From: Pseudomonadota bacterium | GTDB lineage: Bacteria > Pseudomonadota > Gammaproteobacteria > Burkholderiales > Burkholderiaceae_C | NCBI GenBank assembly: GCA_023387335.1 | Contig: JAEWIF010000026.1 | Coordinates: 62,001 to 126,000, forward strand | Direction: 5' to 3' | Length of the DNA stretch: 64,000 nt | Shown: piece after piece, positions 17,369 to 25,373 of the stretch | Numbering within the stretch: position 1 is the stretch's first letter | Layout: each line of letters starts with the position of its first letter | Program-made: the position numbers and the translations under genes | Notes under the pieces: model-generated | Seen by the model: the letters and a program-made list of their open reading frames with translations, nothing else | What the model was told of the DNA's origin: nothing | The model's database searches: none

Positions 17369-18597
17369 GTCAATTCGCGATAGAAGTTGGGCAGGGCGAA
17401 CAGGCCCGCGTGCACCGAGGGGTTGTAGTAGCGCAGGTCGGTGATCGCCCGGCGCCGCAAGCGGTCCGCGAGTTCCAGGGCGGACAGCGACGACGGGTCC
17501 AGGTCGTCCGACGCGACCGCCATGCCCCAGTACGCGCCGTACAGCGGGATGTGGAGGCCGTAGGGCGACACGATCCGGAAGGTGTCCCGAAGCGATCGGA
17601 CCAGCGCGCGGACCTGCTCGCCTTCGAAGAACGGCGCGCCCAGGTGGATCACCACCGCGCCCCCCGGCGCCAGGATGCGCTTGAGGCGCGACATGAAGGC
17701 CTGGGTGTACAGGGGGCCGGCCGGCGTTTCCGGATCGGTGAGGTCCAGCAGCACCAGGTCGAAGCTGTCCTCGGCCGTGGCTACGAACAGCTCCCCGTCC
17801 TCGCAGAGGATGCGCACCCGAGGATCGTCGAGCGCGCCGCGATGGATGCCGGCGAGCTCGCGCCGCGCGACCTCGATCACCTCGGCATCCAGGTCCACCA
17901 GGGTGATGCCTTCCACCGAGCCGTGCTTGAGCAGCTCTTCGGCCGCGCCGCCGTCGCCGCCGCCGAGGATCAGGGCCCGCTCCGGGAACGGATGGACCAG
18001 CGCCGCCGGGTGCACCAGGGCCTCGTGATAGAAGAACTCGTCCTTCTCGGACGTCATGAAGCGGCCGTCCAGCCGCAGGGTGCGACCGAGCTGCGCCGAC
18101 TCCAGCAGCTCCAGCTGCTGGTGCCGGGTCCGCGTGGACAGCAGCCGCCGCTGGAACCGGAAGCCGTAGACGCTGTGGTCGTTCAGGTCTTCGAGCACGA
18201 CCTCGTCCCCATCGGAGTCCGCGCCCGGTCTGCCCCGATGGAGATGCTGGCGGCGCGAGCGCCCGGGCTGGAATGCGTCCTCCAGGCCGGACATCAGCCG
18301 CCGCGCCTTGTCCGAGTTGTCCTCGCTGAAATTGCAGACGTATACGTCCAGCGTGATGCCCCCGAGTTCCGGCCAGGTGTGCACGGCCAGGTGCGACTCG
18401 GCCAGCAGCAGCATGCCCGTCACGCCACCGGGCGAACCTCCATGGTCCGGGAAGCGATGCCATCGGTCGGCCACGACGGTCAGGCCCGCCGCGACGGTGA
18501 GCGTGGTGCACAGGTCGGCCAGTCGCGCGGCGTCCGTGAGCAGCGCGGGATCGCAGCGGCAGCCGGCGAGATCGGCGGTCAGGTGAAGTCCTTCCAT
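17365..18597 (-). CDS. S-adenosylmethionine decarboxylase / spermidine synthase fusion
   Basis: A 410-residue bifunctional enzyme. Residues 1-125 are a class-1b AdoMet decarboxylase proenzyme: AESHLAVHTWPE contains the self-cleavage Ser68 (pyruvoyl precursor) and His73, with Cys88 in VYVCNF, the same spacing as in bacterial SpeD. Residues about 150-410 are an aminopropyltransferase: DEFFYHEALVHP, the LILGGGDGG SAM-binding loop, LVDLD and LDLTDP with the catalytic Asp. Together they make decarboxylated AdoMet and transfer its aminopropyl group to putrescine. The ATG shares one base with the TGA of the upstream EF-G-like gene. Confidence 0.9.
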   Translation of the reverse strand: MEGLHLTADLAGCRCDPALLTDAARLADLCTTLTVAAGLTVVADRWHRFPDHGGSPGGVTGMLLLAESHLAVHTWPELGGITLDVYVCNFSEDNSDKARRLMSGLEDAFQPGRSRRQHLHRGRPGADSDGDEVVLEDLNDHSVYGFRFQRRLLSTRTRHQQLELLESAQLGRTLRLDGRFMTSEKDEFFYHEALVHPAALVHPFPERALILGGGDGGAAEELLKHGSVEGITLVDLDAEVIEVARRELAGIHRGALDDPRVRILCEDGELFVATAEDSFDLVLLDLTDPETPAGPLYTQAFMSRLKRILAPGGAVVIHLGAPFFEGEQVRALVRSLRDTFRIVSPYGLHIPLYGAYWGMAVASDDLDPSSLSALELADRLRRRAITDLRYYNPSVHAGLFALPNFYRELT

Positions 18598-19169
18598 CAC
18601 GACCTCGTTCCGACGGCGGGTTCGTACCGCGCCAGCCACATGGAAACGTGCACGTCGCCTTCCGTCGCGGTGGCGGCGGCATCGCTGAAGCCGAGCAGGC
18701 GGCCGAGCGAGGCCTGGGCACGCAACACGGTGCGTTGCCGCTGCAACTCCACCTCCTGCAGCCGCGCGCCGCGTGAACGCAGGTCCTGCGCCAGCGGCTG
18801 CCATCGGGCGAGCGGGGCGTCGACGCGGACGAACATCAGCGGCTCCATCGGCATTCCGCTGATCGCATCCACGAAACGGTGCGCCTCGGCCTCGCCGAAG
18901 GCGAGCGCCGTGCCGGGCGGCATGGCCTGCGCGAGCGCCGCGCGGCCCTGGGCCAGGGTGCGCTCGCAGGCCGCGCGGATCTCGCCGCCCCCGGGCTCCA
19001 CCAGCACGATGAACCGGCGTGCGCACGACAGCCGGGCGGGCTCCGGCGGTTGCGGCAGCGGCAGCGCCGCGCGCCATCGTTGCCGCAGCGGCAGGTGGGT
19101 CGGCTTGTCGACCGGAGGGATGTCGTCCAGGACGCCGCGCGGAATCGCTTCGTGGAGCGTCGCGTTCAT
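18597..19169 (-). CDS. EF-G domain V-like stand-alone protein
   Basis: A 190-residue protein without a GTPase domain. Residues 108-184 read like the C-terminal (domain V, EFG_C) part of elongation factor G: MEPLMFVRVDAP, DLRSRGARLQEVE, LGFSDAAATATEGD and a final ARYEP. These correspond to EP-M-V-V-P, DL-RRG, FGYATDLRS-TQG and HYEP in EF-G. Residues 60-105 could be a domain IV remnant. The similarity is judged by eye. Its place between a universal stress protein and the polyamine enzyme fusion, with overlapping stops and starts on both sides, suggests a ribosome-directed stress role. Confidence 0.6.
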   Translation of the reverse strand: MNATLHEAIPRGVLDDIPPVDKPTHLPLRQRWRAALPLPQPPEPARLSCARRFIVLVEPGGGEIRAACERTLAQGRAALAQAMPPGTALAFGEAEAHRFVDAISGMPMEPLMFVRVDAPLARWQPLAQDLRSRGARLQEVELQRQRTVLRAQASLGRLLGFSDAAATATEGDVHVSMWLARYEPAVGTRS

Positions 19170-20071
19170 GGCCGGCTCCCGGCGAAGTCCGGCAGTGCCC
19201 AGGACGCGTCCGGCGCGCGCGGCGGCGTCGGCAGCAGCAGCGTGTCGGATCCCGCGGCGCTCAGCACGCATTGCGCGACGCCGCCGCGCAGCGCGTCGGC
19301 GAGCGCGAGCCGGGGCCGCTTGCCGATGACCAGCAGCTCGGCCCGGGTGGCGGTCCGCTGGTGCAGCACCCGCAGGCGCGGATCGCCGAAGGCGATGAGC
19401 GGCTCCGCGCCGTCGTCCTGGGCCCCGGCGGCGGCGATGAGGTCCTTCAACACGTAGCGCGCGCGGAGGGCGTCGCGTTCCCGCTGCACGGTCTCTTCCG
19501 GCGGGATGTCGAGCACGTGCATCACCGCCATCGCGGGGTCGCGCGAGAGGGCGTGCGCGGCGGCGATCAGCGAACAGGCGTCGAGGCCGAGTTCCACCGC
19601 CGCCAGCACGCGCGTGTAGCTCGCGCGCGCGGGCACGCGCACCACCAGCACCGGGCGGCCGGTCCGGCGCAGCATCCGCAGCACCGGCTGGTCGGGCCGG
19701 GCCGGCACGACCAGCAGCGAGGCGTCGCGCGCGGCCTCCAGGCCTTCATGCTCGAACGCGCCGGCGATGCACCCGGAAGAGACCTCCAGGGGCAGCTTGC
19801 CGCGCACTTCCTCGGCGAACGCCTCCGCCATCGCGGTGGCCTTGGCCAGGTTGGCGTGCAGCGGCTGCAGGGCGGCCAGGTGCAAGGGAAGGCCGCGGTC
19901 GCGCGCGACCAGGGCGCCACGCCAGACCGCGTTGGCCGCCTCGGGCGAACGATCCACGAAGACCACGACGGGCCGCGCCCCGGCCATGCGCTGCCGCGGC
20001 GCCGGGCGGGCGGCCGGCCACTCGAAGGGGGTGCGGGCGATCGCTCGACCCGCGGGGGAGATGACATGCAA
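19166..20071 (-). CDS. Double-domain universal stress protein (first gene of operon)
   Basis: A 301-residue protein with two UspA domains. The first begins RPVVVFVDRSPEAANAVWRGALVA; the second carries LLVIGKRPRLALADALRGGVAQCVL. The start is assigned to TTG at 20071 because AGGAG lies 7 bases upstream of it, whereas the internal ATG at 19986 has no ribosome-binding site. The stop overlaps the next ATG by four bases. It opens the operon usp / EF-G-like / AdoMetDC-spermidine synthase / usp. The 5' leader contains a promoter with operator dyad, a short upstream ORF and a large stem-loop. Confidence 0.82.
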   Translation of the reverse strand: MHVISPAGRAIARTPFEWPAARPAPRQRMAGARPVVVFVDRSPEAANAVWRGALVARDRGLPLHLAALQPLHANLAKATAMAEAFAEEVRGKLPLEVSSGCIAGAFEHEGLEAARDASLLVVPARPDQPVLRMLRRTGRPVLVVRVPARASYTRVLAAVELGLDACSLIAAAHALSRDPAMAVMHVLDIPPEETVQRERDALRARYVLKDLIAAAGAQDDGAEPLIAFGDPRLRVLHQRTATRAELLVIGKRPRLALADALRGGVAQCVLSAAGSDTLLLPTPPRAPDASWALPDFAGSRP

Positions 20072-20130
20072 GGGAGCACTCCTGGGACGGCTGCGCGCGC
20101 GGCGCGCGGCACGGATCGCGCGGGCGAGGG

Positions 20131-20181
20131 GCCCGGCGATTCAGGATTGCGCTCTGGAGGGAAGGAGTCGAATCGCCGGGC
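20131..20181 (-). promoter_or_regulatory. 12-bp stem-loop in the leader of the polyamine/stress operon
   Basis: GCCCGGCGATTC (20131-20142) and GAATCGCCGGGC (20170-20181) are perfect inverted copies around a 27-base loop. In the transcript the stem begins with the base directly after the TGA of the putative 22-codon upstream ORF and ends about 60 bases before the TTG start of the first gene. There is no T-run, so it is not an intrinsic terminator. It could be an attenuator, a Rho-related or a translational control element. Confidence 0.55.
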
Positions 20182-20250
20182 TCAGGAAAGTGCTTCGGTC
20201 CGCTGCTGCGAGGCGCGGATCGATGCTGAGCGGGGCCAGGTCGTGTTCAC
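20182..20250 (-). CDS. Putative leaderless upstream ORF (22 aa) in operon leader
   Basis: A GTG-started 22-codon frame, MNTTWPRSASIRASQQRTEALS. Its GTG lies 8 bases downstream of the TAGACT -10 box, about where transcription should begin, so it would be leaderless. Its TGA is directly followed by the 12-bp stem-loop. Position rather than sequence suggests a leader peptide for the operon. Translation is unproven. Confidence 0.3.
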   Translation of the reverse strand: MNTTWPRSASIRASQQRTEALS

Positions 20251-20257
20251 GTGGGCA

Positions 20258-20287
20258 AGTCTACCGTTGGAACCCGGCTGTTCCAAC
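20258..20287 (-). promoter_or_regulatory. Promoter with operator dyad for the polyamine/stress operon
   Basis: On the minus strand TTGGAA (20286-20281) and TAGACT (20263-20258) are spaced by 17 bp, a good sigma-70 arrangement. The perfect dyad GTTGGAAC-N6-GTTCCAAC (20266-20287) covers the -35 box and part of the spacer, a classic repressor position. The regulator is not identified. Confidence 0.6.
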
Positions 20288-20336
20288 TGTTCCGGCGAAA
20301 GACCGGGCGTTCCTTGCCAGAATGATCGCGACGAAC

Positions 20337-21527
20337 TCAGGGCCGCTCGCCGGCGAGGAACCGTTGCGCGAGCAGCACCCAGAACGCGGCGCCCACGGCG
20401 ATGTTGCCGTCGTTGAAGTCGTACCCGGGGTTGTGGACCATGCAGGCCGAGGCCGCCCCCGACGCCTCGTCGCCGTTGCCGATCAGCACGTAGCTCCCCG
20501 GCACGCGCTCCAGCATGAACGCGAAGTCCTCGCTCCCGGTCAGCGGTTCGGCTTGCGGGTTGACGCGATCGGCCCCCAGCAGTTCGAGGGCCACCTGGCG
20601 CGCGAACTCCGTTTCGGCCACGGTGTTCACCAGCACCGAGTAGCCGCGGCGCCACTCGATCCCGGCCTGCACGCCGAAGCTGCGCGCCTGCAGATCCACC
20701 AGGTCACGGATGCGCTCCTCGAGCACCGCCCGCACGTTGCGGTCCAGCGAGCGGACGCTCAATTCGAGCCGGGCCGTTGCCGGGATGACGTTGTTGGCCT
20801 GGCCCGCGTTCAGGGCACCGACCGTCACCACGGCCGGCTGCAGCGGATCGACGTTGCGCGACACGATCGTCTGCAGCGCCATGACGATGCTGGCCGCGGC
20901 CACCAGCGGGTCGGTCGCCTTGTGCGGCATGGCGCCGTGTCCGCCGACGCCCTTGAGGACGATGCTCGCGTAGTCGCTCGACGCCATCATGGCGCCCTCG
21001 CGCATCGCCATGTGCCCCTGCGCGATGCCGGGCATGTTGTGCATGGCGAAGATCGCGTCGCAGGGATAGCGGTCGAAGAGGCCGTCCTCGATCATGCGAG
21101 CGGCGCCCGCGCCGCCTTCCTCCGCGGGCTGGAAGACGAGATGGAGCGTGCCGCTGAAATCGCCTTGGTCGGCCAGGTGCCGGGCCGCCGCCAGCAGCAT
21201 GGCCGTATGCCCGTCGTGCCCGCAGGCGTGCATGACGCCGGCGCGCGTGCTGGCCCATTCCTGTCCGCTCGCCTCATGGATCGGCAGCGCGTCCATGTCG
21301 GCCCGGATGCCCAGGCGCCGGGTGCCGTGGCCCCGGACGAGGCGGCCGACGACACCCGTGCCGCCGACCCCCCGCTCCACTTCGTAGCCCCAGCCTTCCA
21401 GCTTGTCGGCGACCAGGGCCGCTGTCCGGTGTTCCTCGAAGGCGAGCTCGGGGTGGCGGTGGATGTCGCGCCGCAGCCGGATGAACTCGCCGGCCCGTTC
21501 GTTCAGCGCGTGGAGCAGGTAGGTCAT
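20337..21527 (-). CDS. M20 family metallo-amidohydrolase (second copy)
   Basis: A 396-residue M20D amidohydrolase of the same type as the one at 4806. It has HACGHDGHT (Cys102, His104), QPAEEGG, HNMPG, MVHNPGYDFND and a central dimerisation domain with the LQTIVSRNVDP stretch common to both copies. It probably hydrolyses an N-acyl amino acid or amidated carboxylate. It lies 7 bp downstream of the co-oriented Bug receptor gene, with a divergent LysR gene beyond. The LysR-M20-Bug set is thus repeated in the window with the two structural genes in reverse order. Confidence 0.9.
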   Translation of the reverse strand: MTYLLHALNERAGEFIRLRRDIHRHPELAFEEHRTAALVADKLEGWGYEVERGVGGTGVVGRLVRGHGTRRLGIRADMDALPIHEASGQEWASTRAGVMHACGHDGHTAMLLAAARHLADQGDFSGTLHLVFQPAEEGGAGAARMIEDGLFDRYPCDAIFAMHNMPGIAQGHMAMREGAMMASSDYASIVLKGVGGHGAMPHKATDPLVAAASIVMALQTIVSRNVDPLQPAVVTVGALNAGQANNVIPATARLELSVRSLDRNVRAVLEERIRDLVDLQARSFGVQAGIEWRRGYSVLVNTVAETEFARQVALELLGADRVNPQAEPLTGSEDFAFMLERVPGSYVLIGNGDEASGAASACMVHNPGYDFNDGNIAVGAAFWVLLAQRFLAGERP

Positions 21528-21534
21528 GGGAGCG

Positions 21535-22515
21535 TCACTGCGGCTGGAGGTTGATCGACCTGGCGACGGCGCGGTAGCGCGCCATCTCGGCCTCGAAGAA
21601 CTTCGAAGCCTCCGGCAGCGACATCGGCGACGACGGCACCTGCGTCTGCAGCGTCAGTTGCGAGATGACGGACGGGTCCTTCAGCGTCCTGCCGATGGCG
21701 GCGTGCAGGCGCTGCACCACCGGCTCGGGCGTGTTCTTCGGGACCATGAAGCCGGTCCAGGTCTTGTAGTTGAAGTTCTTCAGCAGCTGGCCTTCGCTGA
21801 CGCTGGGCACGTTCCTGAGCAGTTCGGAGCGCTGCGCGCCCAGCTGGCCGATCACCTTGAGCCGGCCCTGGTCGGCCATGGCGCCCATCGCCTGGCTGTA
21901 GACCAGCACGGCGAAGTCGACCTGTCCGCCGCCGATGTCCTGCAGCAGCGGCGCGTTGCCCTTGTAGGGGATGTGCGTGGCCTTGATGCCCGTCACCTGC
22001 TGCATGTTCTCGACGATGAAGTGGTAGAGCGAGCCGACGCCCACGCTGCCGTAGCTGAGGGGCTTGTCGGCGGATTTGCGGGCGAGGGCGATCAGCTCGT
22101 CGATGTTGTTCGCCGGCAGGTCCTTGCGCGTCAGGACCACCATCACGGCGTCCGCGATCGGAGCCACCAGGCGGAAGTCCTCGGCCTTGAGGCGCACCGA
22201 GGAGTTGGCCAGCGGCGACAGGATCACTTCGTTGGGCGAGCCCTGGAAGATGTAGTAGCCGTCGGCGGGCGCGGACAGCACCTTCTGCGCCGCGATCGCG
22301 CCGCTGACGCCGCCGAGGTTCTCCACCAGCACCGGTTGCCCGAGCTCCTTGCCCAGCGGCGTGCTGAAGATGCGGCCGATGGCGTCCGAAGGGCCGCCCG
22401 GCGGGTACGGGACCATGAGGTTGACCGGCTTGGCGGGCCAGGTGTCCGCCGCCGCGGCGGCCGCCAGCAGCACGCCGGCGAGCAGCGCGACGGAGCGTTG
22501 CACGATCCTGTTCAT
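21535..22515 (-). CDS. Bug/TctC family periplasmic solute-binding receptor
   Basis: A 326-residue exported receptor. The Sec signal peptide ends in an alanine run before DTWPAKPVNLMVPYPPGG, the standard Bug N-terminal strand. Internal hallmarks are SYGSVGVGS around residue 142 and THIPYKGNAPLLQDIGGGQVDFA near residues 175-195. The start is preceded by a GGAGAC ribosome-binding site. It is the first gene of a two-gene unit with the M20 hydrolase and is divergent from a LysR gene. No TctAB partners are nearby. Confidence 0.92.
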   Translation of the reverse strand: MNRIVQRSVALLAGVLLAAAAAADTWPAKPVNLMVPYPPGGPSDAIGRIFSTPLGKELGQPVLVENLGGVSGAIAAQKVLSAPADGYYIFQGSPNEVILSPLANSSVRLKAEDFRLVAPIADAVMVVLTRKDLPANNIDELIALARKSADKPLSYGSVGVGSLYHFIVENMQQVTGIKATHIPYKGNAPLLQDIGGGQVDFAVLVYSQAMGAMADQGRLKVIGQLGAQRSELLRNVPSVSEGQLLKNFNYKTWTGFMVPKNTPEPVVQRLHAAIGRTLKDPSVISQLTLQTQVPSSPMSLPEASKFFEAEMARYRAVARSINLQPQ

Positions 22516-22575
22516 CTTTGTCTCCTCGGGCGCAAGAAAGGCGCCTCGCGACGCATCCTAGGAAGCCGGATTCAT

Positions 22576-22590
22576 AACGTCCAATGCGTT
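22576..22590. promoter_or_regulatory. Possible LysR box AACG-N7-CGTT
   Basis: A short dyad of 15 bp in the 119-bp divergent region between the Bug and LysR genes, sized like a T-N11-A LysR box. The outer GCATCC/GGATGC pair around it may add symmetry. It is the best operator candidate for this module, but weak alone. Confidence 0.35.
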
Positions 22591-22634
22591 GTTGTAAGTG
22601 CTAGCATGAGTCGGATGCATACATCACATCCGCC

Positions 22635-23519
22635 ATGACGCTGGTGCAGCTTCGCCACCTCATCGCGCTGGTCGAGAGCGGCTCGTTCAGCCGGGCCGCC
22701 GAAGCCCTGTTCCTCACGCAGCCGGCGCTGAGCCGCAGCATCCGTGCGCTCGAGGACGAAATGGGCCAGGCGCTGTTCGACCGCGTCGGCCGCCGCAGCG
22801 AACTCACGCCGTTCGGGCGCGACGTGCTGGAGCGGGCGCGGCAGATCGTGTTCGAAGTGGACGAGCTGGAAACCGGCGCCCGCCGCATGCGCGAAGGCCG
22901 CGCCGGCAGCCTGCGCGTCGGCATGGGCTCGGGGCCGGGCGCGATGCTGATGACGCCGCTGCTGCTCGAGATGGCCCGGCACCATCCCGCGATGCACCTG
23001 ACGATCAGCCGGGGCAGCACGGACCGGCTGGTGCAGGGCCTGCGCGAGCGCGAACTCGATGCGCTGGTCATCGATGCGCGCTCTCTTTCGCCCGCGCCGG
23101 ACCTGCGGGTGGAGACGCTGTCCGAGATGCGCGGGCTCTTCATGTGCCGCAAGGGCCATCCCTTGCTGCGCTCGACCGGCGTGTTGCGGTTCGCCGCGGT
23201 GCGCAAGTTCCCGATCGCGTCGACGCCCCTGAGCGACGAGGTGGCGCGCCTGCTGGTCGAGCTCTACGGCCCGGCTGCGCATCCGAACGAGTGCGTCACC
23301 TTGCGGTGCGAGGAGATCGCCAGCCTCGTGGAGGTCGTGCGCGAGAGCGATGCGGTGCTGCTCGCCATCCGCGCCTCGGCGCCCGACCTCGTGGAGCTGC
23401 CCTTGAAGCCGGCGATGACCGGCAAGGCGCGCTTCGGCCTGGTGACCCTGGCGGGACGCGCGGAGCCGCCGTCGCTGGCTATCGTGCGCGAGCTCGCGGA
23501 ACGATTGCTGCACGACTGA
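22635..23519 (+). CDS. LysR-family transcriptional regulator
   Basis: A 294-residue LysR regulator. The DNA-binding domain is MTLVQLRHLIALVESGSFSRAAEALFLTQPALSRSIRALE, and the effector domain starts near residue 88 with SLRVGMGSGPG. It is divergent from the Bug/M20 pair and is the likely activator of it. The next gene, an alpha/beta hydrolase, starts 80 bp downstream on the same strand and could be cotranscribed. Confidence 0.92.
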   Translation: MTLVQLRHLIALVESGSFSRAAEALFLTQPALSRSIRALEDEMGQALFDRVGRRSELTPFGRDVLERARQIVFEVDELETGARRMREGRAGSLRVGMGSGPGAMLMTPLLLEMARHHPAMHLTISRGSTDRLVQGLRERELDALVIDARSLSPAPDLRVETLSEMRGLFMCRKGHPLLRSTGVLRFAAVRKFPIASTPLSDEVARLLVELYGPAAHPNECVTLRCEEIASLVEVVRESDAVLLAIRASAPDLVELPLKPAMTGKARFGLVTLAGRAEPPSLAIVRELAERLLHD

Positions 23520-23599
23520 CCGGGCCCGGTTGCCCGGCCATGGCAACGGTTCATTGCTGACCACGCGCGGTGCTATGGTCAAACGACAGGTCACCGGCC

Positions 23600-24358
23600 A
23601 TGCAGTCCCACCAGGCTTCCTTTGCGGGCGCGCACGGCGCCATGCTGGCGGCGAGGCTCGATTCGCCGGACGGACCCGCGCGCGCCTGCGCGCTGTTCGC
23701 GCATTGCTTCACCTGCGGCAAGGACATCTTCGCCGCCGGCCAGATCTCGCAGGCGCTGGTGAACCACGGCATCGCCGTGCTGCGCTTCGACTTCACGGGC
23801 CTGGGCCACAGTGAAGGCGAGTTCGCCAACACCAACTTTTCCTCGAACGTCGGCGACCTGGTCGCGGCCGCGGGCTGGCTGCGCCGCGAGCACGCGGCGC
23901 CGGTCCTGCTGATCGGGCACAGCCTGGGCGGCGCCGCCGTCCTGGCCGCGGCGGCCTCGCTGCCCGAGGTGCGGGCCGTCGCCACCATCGGGGCGCCCAG
24001 CGATCCGGGCCATGTCACCGGCCTGTTCCGTGAGCACGTGGCCGAGATCGAGGCGCGCGGCGAGGCGCTGGTGCAGCTGGCGGGCCGGCCGTTCCGCATC
24101 CGCCGCGAGTTCCTCGCCGACGCGGCGGAGCAGAACCTGCGCGAGAAGGTCGGCCATCTCGGGCGTGCCCTGCTGATCCTGCACTCGCCCGTGGACGAGA
24201 CGGTGGCCATCGGCAATGCCACGGGGCTCTTCGTCTATGCGAAGCATCCCAAGAGCTTCGTCTCGCTGGACGATGCCGACCACCTGCTGCGCCGGCGCAG
24301 CGACGCGATCTACGCGGCGAACATGATCGCGGCGTGGAGCGGGCGGTACCTGCCCTAG
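23600..24358 (+). CDS. Alpha/beta hydrolase (OsmC-fusion type without OsmC domain)
   Basis: A 252-residue cytoplasmic hydrolase. ALFAHCFTCGKDIFAAGQISQAL and LRFDFTGLGHSEGEFANTNFSSN are typical of the hydrolase half of hydrolase-OsmC fusion proteins; here the OsmC half is absent. The nucleophile elbow is GHSLGG (Ser near residue 113), with a C-terminal ADHLL histidine. The Met at 23600 starts just before the domain; the frame extends 10 codons upstream. The gene ends in a shared CTAG with the convergent LysR gene. Confidence 0.82.
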   Translation: MQSHQASFAGAHGAMLAARLDSPDGPARACALFAHCFTCGKDIFAAGQISQALVNHGIAVLRFDFTGLGHSEGEFANTNFSSNVGDLVAAAGWLRREHAAPVLLIGHSLGGAAVLAAAASLPEVRAVATIGAPSDPGHVTGLFREHVAEIEARGEALVQLAGRPFRIRREFLADAAEQNLREKVGHLGRALLILHSPVDETVAIGNATGLFVYAKHPKSFVSLDDADHLLRRRSDAIYAANMIAAWSGRYLP

Positions 24359-25257
24359 TCCCGGCCCAGCTTCTTCAGCTGCGCCTCGAACACGGCCAGG
24401 AACGCTTCCGTGCTCCTCGACGGCGCGAACTGGGGCGGATACCCGCGCACGATCTCGACCGGCAGGGCGGGGCTGAGCGGCACCACCCGCACGTCGCGCG
24501 CGAACACCGAGGCCACGTAGGGATTCACGATCCCGATGCCGGCGCCCTCCGCGGCCATCCGGCAGATGGTGAAGGAGTAGGTCGTCTCGATGGTGGAGGC
24601 CGGCTGGACGCCCTGGGCGTCCAGGATCCGCTGGACCTGGGCCTGGAACTCGTCGTCCTGCGGCAGCGTCAGCAGCACCTGGCCGCGCAGGTCGCGCGCG
24701 TTCAGGCGGGACAGCGCCGCCAGCGGATGGCGGGCGTTCATCACGCAGACCGCGCGGCCGCGATGCAGGGTCGCCACCTTGGCTTCGATGCTGCCGGCAA
24801 CCATCGTCGACAGCACCAGGTCGAAGGCGCCATGCTGCAGGCCATCCCACAGCTGCAGGCCGGAATGCGTCTGCACGCTCATCCGCACTTCCGGATGCCG
24901 GCGGCAGAACTCGGCCACCACCGAAGGCATCAGGCTCAGCGAGATCGCGGGGGTGCAGCCCACCCGCAGCGTGCCCGCGCCGGCCGTGCGCAGCACGGCC
25001 ACCCGCTGCTCGATCCGGTCCAGGCCCAGGAAGTTGCGCTCGACCACGTCGAACAGGTCCTTGGCCTCGGGCGTCGGCTTGAGCCGGCCGCGCTCCGGCT
25101 CGAACAGCTTGAGGCCCGTCGCCGACGCCACCTGCGCGAGCAGCCGGCTGACGGACGGCTGCGTGGTGTTCAGCAGCGTGGCCGCGGCCGTGGTGGTGCC
25201 CGTCCTCATGACGGCCCGGAAGGCTTCGATCTGGCGGAACTTCAGCGGCCTGGGCAT
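24355..25257 (-). CDS. LysR-family transcriptional regulator
   Basis: A 300-residue regulator starting MPRPLKFRQIEAFRAVMRTGTTTAAATLLNTTQPSVSRLL, a LysR winged helix close to the CysB/GcvA-like branch. The effector domain begins near residue 90 (TLRVGCTPAISLS). The Met at 25257 fits the family; the frame runs further upstream without similarity. It is divergent from the Bug/beta-propeller pair, which it probably regulates, and convergent with the alpha/beta hydrolase (4-bp stop overlap). Confidence 0.9.
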   Translation of the reverse strand: MPRPLKFRQIEAFRAVMRTGTTTAAATLLNTTQPSVSRLLAQVASATGLKLFEPERGRLKPTPEAKDLFDVVERNFLGLDRIEQRVAVLRTAGAGTLRVGCTPAISLSLMPSVVAEFCRRHPEVRMSVQTHSGLQLWDGLQHGAFDLVLSTMVAGSIEAKVATLHRGRAVCVMNARHPLAALSRLNARDLRGQVLLTLPQDDEFQAQVQRILDAQGVQPASTIETTYSFTICRMAAEGAGIGIVNPYVASVFARDVRVVPLSPALPVEIVRGYPPQFAPSRSTEAFLAVFEAQLKKLGRD

Positions 25258-25373
25258 GAAGGCAATGTATGCCAATTCCGTATAGGGTTGCCGCAAGAAT
25301 GAATTTTTCGCGCGGCGACCCGGTTCGTAGACTCGAACGCATCGGTCCCAGGACCTTGCAGCCGGAGCTCTCC

